From Variovorax flavidus (GTDB lineage: Bacteria > Pseudomonadota > Gammaproteobacteria > Burkholderiales > Burkholderiaceae_C), in the NCBI RefSeq assembly GCF_030317145.1, contig NZ_JASZYE010000008.1, forward strand, positions 62,001 through 126,000: a DNA stretch of 64,000 nt, given 5' to 3'. The notes below the pieces were generated by a model that saw nothing but the letters and a program-made list of their open reading frames with translations, made no database searches and was not told the DNA's origin. The translations under genes and the position numbers were made by a program. Positions within the stretch are counted from its first letter, which is position 1. Every line of letters starts with the position of its first letter. Below, piece by piece: positions 43,716 to 54,010 of this stretch.

Positions 43716-44603
43716 CTACGGCTGTCCGGATGTTCCTGCCTCGATCAGTATGTCGCGCATTCCTTGCCGGTCCCTGCGCGTAGCGAGCCCGATACCGACT
43801 GCTAGCTCTTCGCCCTCGACCAGAGACCTGTAGACGACGCCCGCCCGTCTCAGTCCGGTGAACGACTTGGGCAGCAGGGCCACACCACGTCCACTGGCCA
43901 CGTCACCCAATAGAACGTGATGGTCGGTCGGTTCCTTCAGCTTTGGTGGAGCGAAGTCATGGCGAGAGAAGACCTTCTGGCAGTGGTCGTAAAACGCGGG
44001 CTGTCGCGCGCGCTCGAACCAGAAGACCGATTCGCGCGCCAGGTCTGCAAGACTGACCGTCCTGCGCTTCGCCAGCTGATGGGAAGACTGCATCGCGACC
44101 ACCATCGGCAGGCGGTCGAGTTCCAGGACATCCAACCCATGCGTATCCGTAGGAAGTGCAACGAAGGCCGCATCCAGTTTGCCGGCGCGAAGCTGGCGTA
44201 CAAGCCGCGGAGAGGTATCGGACAGGGTTGACACGGACGTTTCGGGATGAGCTGCCTGCACTCGTTGTGCCAGCCCGCGGAACCACGTCGGCTCCACTGC
44301 GCTGGTCAGGCCAAGCCGGAGGGTGGTCGGCAATCCCTGGGTCGCGAGTTCCGCTTCGGCCTCGCGAAGCAACTTTCCGACGCTGCGCGCATAGGGCAGC
44401 AGCCGCTGCCCAGCGTCGGTGAGGTTCACGCCCTTCGTGTTGCGGTCGAACAGCCGCGTCCCCAATCGCTCCTCGAGCTCCCGAATCGCCCGGCTCAGCG
44501 GCGGCTGAGACAGGTGCAGTGTCTCGGCCGCCTGGCGAAAGCTCAGCGCATCCGCGACGGCAAGGAAGAGCGCGAGTGACCGGGAGTCCAGCAGATTAGA
44601 CAT
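43716..44603 (-). CDS. LysR-family regulator (BenM/CatM-like length)
   Basis: 295 residues. N-terminal helix-turn-helix: DSRSLALFLAVADALSFRQAAETLHLSQPPLSRAIRELEERLGTRLFDRNTKGVNLTDAG, then an effector domain (TLRLGLTSAVEPTWFRGLAQRVQAAHPE...GKLDAAFVALPTD) typical of regulators of aromatic or carboxylate catabolism. Divergent from the carboxymuconolactone-decarboxylase-like gene, its likely target. The inverted repeat ATATC-AAAAA-GGTAT (44602-44616) covers its start codon. Confidence 0.87.
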   Translation of the reverse strand: MSNLLDSRSLALFLAVADALSFRQAAETLHLSQPPLSRAIRELEERLGTRLFDRNTKGVNLTDAGQRLLPYARSVGKLLREAEAELATQGLPTTLRLGLTSAVEPTWFRGLAQRVQAAHPETSVSTLSDTSPRLVRQLRAGKLDAAFVALPTDTHGLDVLELDRLPMVVAMQSSHQLAKRRTVSLADLARESVFWFERARQPAFYDHCQKVFSRHDFAPPKLKEPTDHHVLLGDVASGRGVALLPKSFTGLRRAGVVYRSLVEGEELAVGIGLATRRDRQGMRDILIEAGTSGQP

Positions 44604-44687
44604 ATCAAAAAGGTATCACGAACTTGGTCATTCCGCTTGCTGGAGGCCAGTTCTACAGTGACTTTCATCAAATGTTTGGAGAACTTC

Positions 44688-44756
44688 ATGACCCTTTTTC
44701 ACCATGCTTCAGTAACCGCGGCCGCTCGTCGGCATCACATGGGAGGTGCCCGATGA
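44688..44756 (+). CDS. possible 22-codon leader peptide upstream of the CMD-like gene
   Basis: ATG at 44688 follows TTTGGAGAACTTC, a strong ribosome site, and the 22-residue frame ends with a TGA that overlaps the ATG of the next gene (ATGA at 44753-44756). The peptide MTLFHHASVTAARRHHMGGA has no recognised family. The layout suggests translational coupling; the peptide may be irrelevant apart from that, or the remnant of a longer gene. Confidence 0.35.
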   Translation: MTLFHHASVTAAARRHHMGGAR

Positions 44757-45145
44757 GCGCCGAGCGTTACGAGCGCGGCTCGCGCATGTTGGCTGCCGTG
44801 GACGGCCCGGCAGGCCTGGCAGTGGTCGAGGGGCTTGCGAAGTCCTTTCCGGACTTCGCGCGCTATGTGCTGGAATTCCCGTTCGGCGACATCTACGCAA
44901 GAGAAGGGCTGGGCTTGCGCGAACGTGAACTCGCGACGGTCGCTGCATTGTGCGTACTTGGCCATGCGCTGCCTCAGCTGCGGGTGCATGTGCATGCTGC
45001 ATTGCACGTCGGCTGCAAACCAGCGGAGGTGGTAGAAGTTGTGATGCAGACGGCGGTTTACGCGGGATTTCCGGCAGCGCTGAACGGGCTGTCCGTCGTA
45101 CGCGATGTCTTCGCAGAGTCAGGAATTCAGCTCCCGTTGGCCTGA
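44753..45145 (+). CDS. carboxymuconolactone decarboxylase-like protein
   Basis: 130 residues from the ATG at 44753 (GGGAGGTGCCCG in front). The all-helical AhpD-like fold is indicated by GDIYAREGLGLRERELATVAALCVLGHALPQLRVHVHAALHVGCKPAEVVEVVMQTAVYAGFPAALNGL. The AhpD redox motif ExxCxxH is absent, so it is closer to gamma-carboxymuconolactone decarboxylase than to a peroxidase. Intracellular; substrate unknown. It lies between a divergent LysR gene and an NhaC transporter. Confidence 0.85.
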   Translation: MSAERYERGSRMLAAVDGPAGLAVVEGLAKSFPDFARYVLEFPFGDIYAREGLGLRERELATVAALCVLGHALPQLRVHVHAALHVGCKPAEVVEVVMQTAVYAGFPAALNGLSVVRDVFAESGIQLPLA

Positions 45146-45147
45146 GA

Positions 45148-45270
45148 TCACACCGCCAATGAATGACCCGCATGTTCGTGGACGCGCGGCGTCCATTCAT
45201 GGCGCACGCGTACCAGGCGGCCGCTCTCGATCAGCGCCTCTCGACGTAGCAGCGCCAGCGGCAAATCACT
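45148..45270 (-). pseudogene. possible remnant of a LysR effector domain
   Basis: Reverse-strand translation just beyond the CMD-like gene reads LPLALLRREALIESGRLVRV, similar to the GVALVRRELVADELASGRLV segment near the C-terminus of GcvA-type LysR proteins, and then a stop. No helix-turn-helix or remaining domain is present in the 261-base gap, so if real it is a decayed fragment. The rest of this gap (45271-45406) shows nothing recognisable. Confidence 0.2.
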
Positions 45271-45406
45271 TTGTCCGCGTTGCGCTTGTTGCCAAGCGGA
45301 TGTGTAATGCCGGCGACCGCGGACCTTGGCGGAACCGCCCGGTGCATGGCTCTTCCGTACGACCGCAACACCCACACCAACACGCTGCCGCGCAAGCAGG
45401 GAGAGT

Positions 45407-46864
45407 ATGGACACGGAGCAAGCGACAAAGCCTCCGCTTTCGTTGATCGAGGCCGTCATTCCCGTCGCCAGCCTGATTTTTCTGGTCGGGCTTTCCTACT
45501 TCCTGTTCGGCGATGCCGGTGCGGGAGGGCCGAACCAAGTGGCACTGATGGTGGCGACGATGGTGGCCGCCGTCATTGGCTTGCGTCACGGCCTCACTCT
45601 GGATGAAATGCGCGAGGCGGCCATTGCGAGCGTGAGTTCAGGTCTTGGCGCCATCTTCATCCTGCTGGCGGTCGGCGCGCTGATTGGCACCTGGGCGCTG
45701 AGCGGCACCATCGCCGCAATGGTGTACTACGGCCTGCAGTTGCTCAGCCCCAATTACTTCTACGCGACCGCCCTGATGATCTGCGGATTCATTTCCTTCA
45801 GCATCGGGAGTTCCTGGACGACCGTGGGCACGATCGGCATCGGCCTGATGGGCATTTCGCAGAACATGGACATGAACCCCGCCATCACGGCTGGTGCGGT
45901 GATTTCTGGCGCGTACTTCGGCGACAAGTCCTCACCGCTTTCGGACTCGGCCAACCTTGCCGCCGCCGCGGCGGGCGTCAATTTGTACAAGCACATCCGT
46001 GAGACGCTGTTGACTTCGCTGATTGCGCTTGTCATTTCATTGCTGGTCTTCTACCAGCTCGGCCGTCCCGGTGAATTCGACGCGAGCCAGAAACTGGCTC
46101 TGCTCAAGAGCACCTTCAACATCTCGCTGATTCTCTTCATACCGCTCGCAACCGTGATCCTGCTTGCGCTGTTCAAGATTCCCGCCTTCACGTCGATCTT
46201 TGTCGGCGCGCTCGTCGCCGCCGTCCTGGCAGTCTTTGTTGCGCCTGAGCGCGTCATCGCCTTCGCACAGCCGCGAGAAGGCGTTCCGACCTTGCTCGCG
46301 ATGCTCAAGGGCATGTGGCTGGCGCTGGCGAGCGGCTACAAATCCTCGACCGGCGTTCCGACCATCGACCTGCTGGTCACACGGGGCGGAATGGAAAGCA
46401 TGATGAGCACGATCTGGCTCATCATCACCGCGCTCGCCTTCGGCGGCGTCGTCGAAAGGTGCGGAGTGCTGGAGCGACTGACGACTCCGATCCTCGCGCG
46501 GGCGAAGAGCAACGGGGCATTGGTCGCCGCGCTCGCGGCCGCCATCATCGGTACCGCCATCGCGACTGCCGATCAGTACATGGCCGTGATGTTGCCGGGG
46601 CGGTCCTTCAAGAGTGCCTTCGAAACACGCGGCCTCGCGCCGGTCGTACTGTCGCGCACCATCGGCGACGTGGCAACGCCCACGTCTGCGCTGATCCCAT
46701 GGAACAGCTGCGGCGCCTACATGGCAGCCACCCTTGGCGTTGCCACGTTCAGCTACGCGCCCTATGCGATCTTCTGCATCGCGAGCCCGATCATCGCCAT
46801 CGTCATGGCCTACTGCGGCATCCGCATGCCACGTGTTTCCGCGCAACAGGCGCCATCGGACTAA
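45407..46864 (+). CDS. NhaC-family Na+/H+ antiporter-like transporter
   Basis: 485 residues from the ATG at 45407 (CAGGGAGAGT in front), about 12 helices. ISFSIGSSWTTVGTIGIGLMGI, ISGAYFGDKSSPLSDSANLAAAAAGVN and TIGDVATPTSALIPWNSCGAYMA are diagnostic for the NhaC/ArsB-IT fold of ion or amino-acid exchangers. It may exchange Na+ and H+, or carry an organic acid as some members do. Between the CMD-like gene and an exported amidase gene, so a catabolic role is possible. Confidence 0.88.
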   Translation: MDTEQATKPPLSLIEAVIPVASLIFLVGLSYFLFGDAGAGGPNQVALMVATMVAAVIGLRHGLTLDEMREAAIASVSSGLGAIFILLAVGALIGTWALSGTIAAMVYYGLQLLSPNYFYATALMICGFISFSIGSSWTTVGTIGIGLMGISQNMDMNPAITAGAVISGAYFGDKSSPLSDSANLAAAAAGVNLYKHIRETLLTSLIALVISLLVFYQLGRPGEFDASQKLALLKSTFNISLILFIPLATVILLALFKIPAFTSIFVGALVAAVLAVFVAPERVIAFAQPREGVPTLLAMLKGMWLALASGYKSSTGVPTIDLLVTRGGMESMMSTIWLIITALAFGGVVERCGVLERLTTPILARAKSNGALVAALAAAIIGTAIATADQYMAVMLPGRSFKSAFETRGLAPVVLSRTIGDVATPTSALIPWNSCGAYMAATLGVATFSYAPYAIFCIASPIIAIVMAYCGIRMPRVSAQQAPSD

Positions 46865-46955
46865 CGCAGGTCCGGCGAATAGGTGCCGAACGCTCCGGCA
46901 GACAAGGCGCACATATCGGTGCAGCATTGGTGGTCTCTTCGTTGGAGATCGCACC

Positions 46956-48476
46956 ATGCTCTTCCCGCCGAATCCTCCGCGCGCGCTTCGAGCGGCGGCC
47001 CTTCTGTGCATGACCGCCCTCGGGTTGCCCGCGGCGGCACAGCCCGTGACACCGGATATCGCCACCCTGACGGCCAGCGAGGCCGCGCGGCTGATCTGCG
47101 CAGGCACGCTCGGCAGCGAGCAAGTGGTGTCGGCCTACCTCGCGCAGGCCAGGGCGAAGATGCAGCTCAACGCTTTCATCACGCTCGATGAGGCTGGCGC
47201 CTTGCGCGCCGCTCGTGCGGCAGATGCGGAGCGCAAGCAGGGAGGCGCCTGCAAGCCGCTCGCCGGCGTGCCGGTGGCGGTGAAGGACAACATCCAGGTC
47301 AAGGGGCTGCCAGCCACCGCCGGAACGCCCGCCCTCAAGACCTTCGTGCCGCAGGCCGACGCGCCTGTCGTCGCCAAGCTGCGCGCGGCGGGCGCCATCG
47401 TGCTGGGCAAGACCCACATGCACGAGCTGGCCTTCGGCGTGACGGGCTACAACCCCGCCTTCCAGACCGGCCCCGAAGTGGGCGTGCGCAACGCCTATGA
47501 CAGCACGCGTGTCGCGGGTGGTTCGTCGTCCGGCAACGGCGCGGCGCTTGGCGCACGCATGGTGCCGGCGGCACTCGGCACCGACACGGGCGGCTCGGTG
47601 CGCATTCCCTGCGCGTTCAACGGCTGCGCCTCATTGCGGCCGACTGTCGGCCGCTATTCGCAGGAGGGCATCACGCCGATCTCGCACACGCGCGACACGG
47701 CCGGGCCAATGGCGCTGTCGGTCGCGGACGTGGCGCTGATCGATCGTGTGATCGTGGGCGGTACGCCGGTCAAGCCCGCCAACCTGAAGCGCGTGCGGCT
47801 CGGCGTGGTGCCGGCTTTCTACGCCAATCTCGATGCCGACACGCGCGCGGCCACGGATGCAGCGCTGGCCAAGCTGCGTGCGGCGGGGGTGACTCTGGTG
47901 GACGTGGAAATGCCGAAGCTGATGGAGCTCAACGGCGCGGTCGGCTTTCCGGTCGCGCTCTACGAGGCGCATGACGACATCGCGGCCTACCTCGCCAGGT
48001 ACCGCACCGGCGTGGGCATCGCGCAACTCGCCGCGGCGGTCGCCAGCCCCGATGTGAAGGGCACTTTCGACGGGCTGATCATCCCGCGCAAGCTGCCGGC
48101 CGCCAAAGGCGTGGTCGACGCCAAGCCGGCGTACGACAACGCGATGCGGGTGGCCCGCCCGGCGCTGCAGAGGCTCTACCGTGACACCTTCACGAGGAAC
48201 CGGCTCGATGCGCTGGTGTTCCCGACGGTCCCGCGCGTGGCGCTGGCCGCGACGCCCGATGCCAGCAGCCCGGAGAACTTCGTCGTGCTGATCCAGAACA
48301 CCGACCCCGGCAGCAATGCCGGCATACCGGGCCTGCAACTACCCTCGGGGCTGGGTGCCACGAGCCACCTGCCGGTCGGCCTCGAGTTCGACGGGCCGGC
48401 GGGCAGCGACCGCCAGTTGCTGGCCCTGGGCCTGGCGGTCGAAAGCCTCCTGGGCCGTCTGCCTGCCCCCAAATGA
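46956..48476 (+). CDS. exported amidase signature enzyme
   Basis: 506 residues from the ATG at 46956 (GGAGATCGCACC in front). Cleavable signal MLFPPNPPRALRAAALLCMTALGLPAAAQ. Triad: Lys in PVAVKDNIQVKG, cis-Ser in GGSSSGNGAALGAR and nucleophile Ser in GTDTGGSVRIPCAFNGC. The C-terminal part matches mandelamide hydrolase/indoleacetamide-like amidases. Periplasmic location distinguishes it from the cytosolic amidase at 28624. It follows the NhaC gene by 91 bases; a functional link is possible but unproven. Confidence 0.9.
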   Translation: MLFPPNPPRALRAAALLCMTALGLPAAAQPVTPDIATLTASEAARLICAGTLGSEQVVSAYLAQARAKMQLNAFITLDEAGALRAARAADAERKQGGACKPLAGVPVAVKDNIQVKGLPATAGTPALKTFVPQADAPVVAKLRAAGAIVLGKTHMHELAFGVTGYNPAFQTGPEVGVRNAYDSTRVAGGSSSGNGAALGARMVPAALGTDTGGSVRIPCAFNGCASLRPTVGRYSQEGITPISHTRDTAGPMALSVADVALIDRVIVGGTPVKPANLKRVRLGVVPAFYANLDADTRAATDAALAKLRAAGVTLVDVEMPKLMELNGAVGFPVALYEAHDDIAAYLARYRTGVGIAQLAAAVASPDVKGTFDGLIIPRKLPAAKGVVDAKPAYDNAMRVARPALQRLYRDTFTRNRLDALVFPTVPRVALAATPDASSPENFVVLIQNTDPGSNAGIPGLQLPSGLGATSHLPVGLEFDGPAGSDRQLLALGLAVESLLGRLPAPK

Positions 48477-48558
48477 GGGGAGGGGCGGCGCTGCCGGAGG
48501 CAGGGTTTGTGCGAGGGTCTGCACAATACGTGCTGCATTCCCCGCCAAAACCTTCCCA

Positions 48559-48996
48559 ATGTCCGCATCCTCTCCCAGTTCCGCCCGTGTCCCTTGCCCC
48601 TGCGGGCGCCGTGATCGCCGGGAACTCCCGCTGGCCTACGCCCAATGCTGCGGCCGCTATGTGGACGACTTCGAGAACACCCCGGCAACGGACGCCGAAT
48701 CGCTCATGCGCTCGCGCTACACCGCCTTCGTGCGCGAACGAGCCGACTACCTGCTCGCGACCTGGCATGCATCGACCCGCCCAGCCGAAGTGAGCTTCGA
48801 TCCCGGCGTGAAGTGGCTCGGGCTGGACGTCCGCTCGCGATCGGTGCTCGACGCCGACCACGCGGAGGTCGAGTTCGTGGCCCGCCAACGCAGCAGCGCC
48901 GGCGTGGCGTCGCGCCTGCACGAGCGCAGCCGTTTCGTGCGCGAGGTCGATGGCCTCCACAATCGGTGGTACTACGTCGACGGCGATCTGCACTGA
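48559..48996 (+). CDS. YchJ-family (UPF0225) protein
   Basis: 145 residues from the ATG at 48559. Cysteine pairs at the N-terminus (CPCGRRDRRELPLAYAQCCGRYVDD) are the SEC-C-like zinc motif; the body (AESLMRSRYTAFVRERADYLLATWHAST...VEFVARQRSSAGVASRLHERSRFVREVDG-WYYVDGD) is the NTF2-like YchJ middle domain. The C-terminal SEC-C motif of longer members is missing. Function unknown. No Shine-Dalgarno is evident before the start. Confidence 0.85.
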   Translation: MSASSPSSARVPCPCGRRDRRELPLAYAQCCGRYVDDFENTPATDAESLMRSRYTAFVRERADYLLATWHASTRPAEVSFDPGVKWLGLDVRSRSVLDADHAEVEFVARQRSSAGVASRLHERSRFVREVDGLHNRWYYVDGDLH

Positions 48997-49050
48997 GCCC
49001 GTCGAGGGCGGCCGAATAGCCTCTGCGAGGCCGCCAAACAAGGATTTCTT

Positions 49051-49213
49051 GCTATCGATTCGATAGCTGTCTGCCGGACATTGTGTCCGGGATTGAGACA
49101 GACAGATTCCTTTTGGCGTATTTATCTTGGGCCCTTTCGCCCCCACACTCGCATGGTGCGCTGAGCGCCGAAGGCGCTCAGCAGAGGTTTCACCAACCCA
49201 GGGCGAAGGGGCC
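49051..49213 (+). repeat. three consecutive hairpins, the last burying the DUF3047 ribosome site
   Basis: (1) GCTATCG-ATT-CGATAGC, 49051-49067. (2) CCGGACA-TTG-TGTCCGG, 49074-49090, wrapped by CTGTCTG (49067-49073) and CAGACAG (49099-49105). (3) a 13-bp stem between 49130-49142 and 49201-49213 with one G-U pair, enclosing a perfect 10-bp stem (49160-49169 / 49173-49182, loop GAA). Arm 49201-49213 contains the GGGCGAAGGGG Shine-Dalgarno region 4 bases before the ATG at 49217. The stems are computed by eye; their role is inferred. Confidence 0.65.
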
Positions 49214-49216
49214 GAC

Positions 49217-50050
49217 ATGGAGAGCACGACGACGGATCAGTTTGCGCGCTGGCAGCGGCGAGTTGCCGCGGCCCTGCCGCTCGCTTCGATGCTCCTGCTG
49301 GCATCGACTCCCGCTGCCCACGCAGACGAGCCCGCAACGCTCACGCCCTTCTCGAGCGCACAGGGCGCGCAGGCGCCGCAGCCCTGGCGCTTCACCACCC
49401 TGCCCAACAAGGCCCCCACGCGGTTCGAGGTGGTGCAGCAGGACGGCAAGCGCGTGCTGAGGGTCGAGGCCGACCAGTCCTACGGCAACCTTGTGCATCC
49501 GACGCAGGTGCCGCTCAACGGAGGCACTACGCTCGCATGGCGCTGGCGCGTCGACGAGTTCGTCCAGGACGCCGACCTGCGCACCCGCGCCGGTGACGAT
49601 GGCGCGGCCAAGGTGTGCGTGTTCTTCGACTTCCCGGTCGACAGGCTGTCCGTCGGCGAGCGCACCCGTCTGGCGCTCGCCCGCCGTACGACCGGCGAAG
49701 ACGTGCCCAGCGAAGCGCTGTGCTACGTGTGGGACAACAAGGAGGCGAAGGGAAGCGAGTTCATGAACGCCTTCACCCGCCGCGTGCGCATGATCGTGCT
49801 CGAGTCCGGCGCCGCCGCGAAGCCGGGCACATGGGTGGCCGAACGACGCAACCTGCTCGCGGACTATCGCCGCGCGTTCGGCGACGAGGCCGGCAGCACC
49901 ATGCCTGACGTGGTCGCGGTCGCCATCTCGGCCGATGCGGACAACACGCGTGGCCACGGCATCGCCTATTTCTCCGATCTGGATCTTCGCGGCGGACCTT
50001 CCGCGCAGGCCACGGCGAACCCGACGGAACGACCCACCCAAGGGGAATAG
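49217..50050 (+). CDS. DUF3047 exported protein
   Basis: 277 residues from the ATG at 49217. A signal peptide follows a short N-region (RRVAAALPLASMLLLASTPAAHAD). The DUF3047 pattern is TFSSAQGAQAPQPWRFTTLP-like start, RVLRVEADQSYGNLVHPTQV, TLAWRWRVDEF, ALCYVWDNKEAKGSEFMNAFTRRVRMIVLESG, and VVAVAISADADNTRGHGIAYFSDLDLR. It is probably a periplasmic beta-sandwich protein of unknown function. Its ribosome site is inside a long RNA stem. The DedA-rhodanese gene begins 45 bases after it. Confidence 0.8.
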   Translation: MESTTTDQFARWQRRVAAALPLASMLLLASTPAAHADEPATLTPFSSAQGAQAPQPWRFTTLPNKAPTRFEVVQQDGKRVLRVEADQSYGNLVHPTQVPLNGGTTLAWRWRVDEFVQDADLRTRAGDDGAAKVCVFFDFPVDRLSVGERTRLALARRTTGEDVPSEALCYVWDNKEAKGSEFMNAFTRRVRMIVLESGAAAKPGTWVAERRNLLADYRRAFGDEAGSTMPDVVAVAISADADNTRGHGIAYFSDLDLRGGPSAQATANPTERPTQGE

Positions 50051-50095
50051 CCGTCTTCCGATTCCTGCAGAAAAGAACACCGGTCCCGTGAAATC

Positions 50096-51073
50096 ATGAA
50101 TGACTTCGTCACACTACTCGCCAGCCAGGGTTCGGCCCTGGTGTTCGTTGCCACGCTGGCGACGCGCCTGGGCGCACCCGTGCCGGCGGTGCCTTTCCTG
50201 ATCGTCGCGGGCGGGCTCACGGTCGGAGGGCAGGTGTCTTTTCTGGCGGTGACCTTGGCCGCGGTGCTGGGCAACATCCTCGGCGACGGCGTGTGGTTCC
50301 TCGCGGGGCGGCGCTGGGGCTACCGGGTCATGCGGCTGCTGTGCCGCATTTCGCTGTCGGCGGACTCCTGCGTGCGGCGCAGTGAATCGATCCTGGGCCG
50401 CTGGGGCGGCCTGTCGCTGATCGCGGCGAAGTTCGTGCCGGGCGTGTCGGTGGTTGCGCCGCCGATGGCGGGTGCGCTGGGCATGTCGAACGTGCGCTTC
50501 CTGTCCTACGAGACGGTGGCTGCGCTGATCTGGACGCTGGGGTTCCTGATCCTCGGGCGCGTCTTCCATGCTGCCATCGAGGACGTGCTGGCGGTCCTGT
50601 CCGAGATCGGGCTTGCTGCCATGGGGGTGTTCGCGCTGCTGCTGGTCGGGTTCATCCTGTGGCGCTATCGGCAACGCCGCATGGCGCTGCGCGCCGACGA
50701 CATCGAGTTGATGGAAGTCCAGGTGCTGCGCGAAGCCTTGGCAGCCGGCGCCGGCCCTACCCTGATCGACGTGCGCTCCGACGAGGCACGTGCGCTGGAC
50801 GAACGCGCGATTCCCGGTGCCATCGGCATTGCGCTCTCGCACCTTCCGAAGCGTCTCGGCAGTTTCTCCGATGGCCGCGAACTCGTCGTGTTCTGCGATT
50901 GCCCCAACGATGAATCGGCCGTCGCGGCTGCGCGCGTGCTGATGGCTGCGGGCCTGCCCCGCGTGCGCGTGCTTGCCGGTGGCCTGGATGCCTGGGCCGC
51001 GGCCGAGGCGGCAGGGGCCGATGCCGAGGGCCCGTTGGCAGTCACGCCGATGGCCGCTGTGCGTCCGACTTGA
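50096..51073 (+). CDS. DedA-family membrane protein fused to a rhodanese domain
   Basis: 325 residues. Residues 1-200 are a DedA/SNARE-associated-type domain (FLIVAGGLTVGGQVSFLAVTLAAVLGNILGDGVWFLAGRRWGYRVMRL, then FVPGVSVVAPPMAGALGMSNVRFLSYE), with 4-5 helices. Residues about 205-310 are a rhodanese domain (TLIDVRSDEARALDERAIPGAIGIALSHLPKRLGSF) with catalytic cysteine in VVFCDCPNDESA. DedA proteins are polyprenyl-phosphate or lipid flippases; the rhodanese part should be cytosolic and handle sulfur. The stop lies inside the thiC promoter. Confidence 0.88.
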   Translation: MNDFVTLLASQGSALVFVATLATRLGAPVPAVPFLIVAGGLTVGGQVSFLAVTLAAVLGNILGDGVWFLAGRRWGYRVMRLLCRISLSADSCVRRSESILGRWGGLSLIAAKFVPGVSVVAPPMAGALGMSNVRFLSYETVAALIWTLGFLILGRVFHAAIEDVLAVLSEIGLAAMGVFALLLVGFILWRYRQRRMALRADDIELMEVQVLREALAAGAGPTLIDVRSDEARALDERAIPGAIGIALSHLPKRLGSFSDGRELVVFCDCPNDESAVAAARVLMAAGLPRVRVLAGGLDAWAAAEAAGADAEGPLAVTPMAAVRPT

Positions 51074-51099
51074 TCCCGCGCGCAGGCAAGGCCTAGAAT
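51070..51099 (+). promoter_or_regulatory. candidate thiC promoter
   Basis: TTGATC (51070-51075) and TAGAAT (51094-51099) are 18 bases apart; the -35 overlaps the DedA-rhodanese stop codon. A start of transcription near 51106 would place the TPP riboswitch at the very 5' end of the mRNA. Confidence 0.55.
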
Positions 51100-51105
51100 C
51101 GGCCC

Positions 51106-53171
<2,066 letters not shown>

Positions 53172-53172
<1 letters not shown>

Positions 53173-53262
53173 CCCCCAGCCTGGCCCACTTCGTGTGGCT
53201 CTGACACCCCCTTCCAGGGGGCAACCCCGGCGGACCGGCGGAGCCGGCTCCGCGGGGTTCCA
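53172..53262 (+). repeat. intergenic hairpin repeat, copy 1
   Basis: Begins at the thiC stop with ACCCCCAGCCTGGCCCACTT and includes the hairpin CCCCCT-TCC-AGGGGG (53207-53221) and a 16-base palindrome GCGGAGCCGGCTCCGC (53238-53253). A reverse-oriented copy lies at 62697-62787. Its position makes it a candidate thiC terminator or 3' stabiliser. Confidence 0.6.
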
Positions 53263-53307
53263 TCGGCTTCGATCATCCGATTTGCTTCGTTGATACGATG
53301 GCCCCCC

Positions 53308-54000
53308 ATGAATTCATTCCCTTTCGACGCCGTCCTCTTCGACTGCGACGGCGTCCTGGTCGACTCCGAACCCATCACCAACCGCGTACTGGCCGAGATG
53401 CTCGGCGAACTGGGCTGGAAGCTCAGCGTGGAAGAGTCCATGCGGCTCTTCGTGGGCAAGGCGGTGAAGGACGAGGTCGCGCTGATCGAGTCGAAGACCG
53501 GCTTCGCCATCACCGAGGACTGGCTCGACGGTTTCCGCATCCGCCGCAACGAGGCGCTGGAGCGCGACTTGCTCGCCATTCCCAACGCGGTGCAAGCCGT
53601 GCGGGCATTGCATGCGGCACTCGGCGGTCGCATTGCCTGCGCATCGGGCGCCGACCGGCTGAAGGTCGAACTGCAGCTCGACAAGATCGGCCTGCTCGAC
53701 TGCTTCGCGGGCCGCATCTTCAGCGGCCACGAAACCCCGCGCTCCAAGCCTGCGCCGGATGTCTACCTGGCGGCTGCCGCCGCGCTGGGCGTGGACCCGG
53801 CGCGCTGCGCGGTGGTCGAGGACACCGTCACCGGCGCCATGGCAGGCGTTGCAGCGGGCGCGACCGTCTTCGGCTACAGCCCCACCGACCTCGGCCACAG
53901 CGGGCCCGACGCGCTGCGCGCCGTCGGCGTGGTGCACGTGTTCACCGACATGGCGCAGCTGCCGGCACTGCTGGCCGACTGGCGCCCCGTGCTCGCCTGA
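53308..54000 (+). CDS. HAD-superfamily hydrolase (beta-phosphoglucomutase/GPH-like)
   Basis: 230 residues from the ATG at 53308. Motif I DCDGVLVDSE (residues 10-19), motif II Ser/Thr in ACASGADR, motif III Lys in RSKPAPDVYL, and motif IV VVEDTVTGAMAG are all present, with an inserted helical cap. Hydrolyses a phosphate monoester such as phosphoglycolate or a sugar phosphate; substrate not clear. No Shine-Dalgarno is present; TACGAT ends 8 bases before the ATG, so the mRNA could be leaderless. A TTG at 53290 would add 6 residues. Confidence 0.86.
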   Translation: MNSFPFDAVLFDCDGVLVDSEPITNRVLAEMLGELGWKLSVEESMRLFVGKAVKDEVALIESKTGFAITEDWLDGFRIRRNEALERDLLAIPNAVQAVRALHAALGGRIACASGADRLKVELQLDKIGLLDCFAGRIFSGHETPRSKPAPDVYLAAAAALGVDPARCAVVEDTVTGAMAGVAAGATVFGYSPTDLGHSGPDALRAVGVVHVFTDMAQLPALLADWRPVLA

Positions 54001-54010
54001 GACCACCCCG

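Noticed and set aside
49051-49105. CRISPR-like repeats
   Set aside because: The hairpins differ from one another in sequence and there are no regular spacers.
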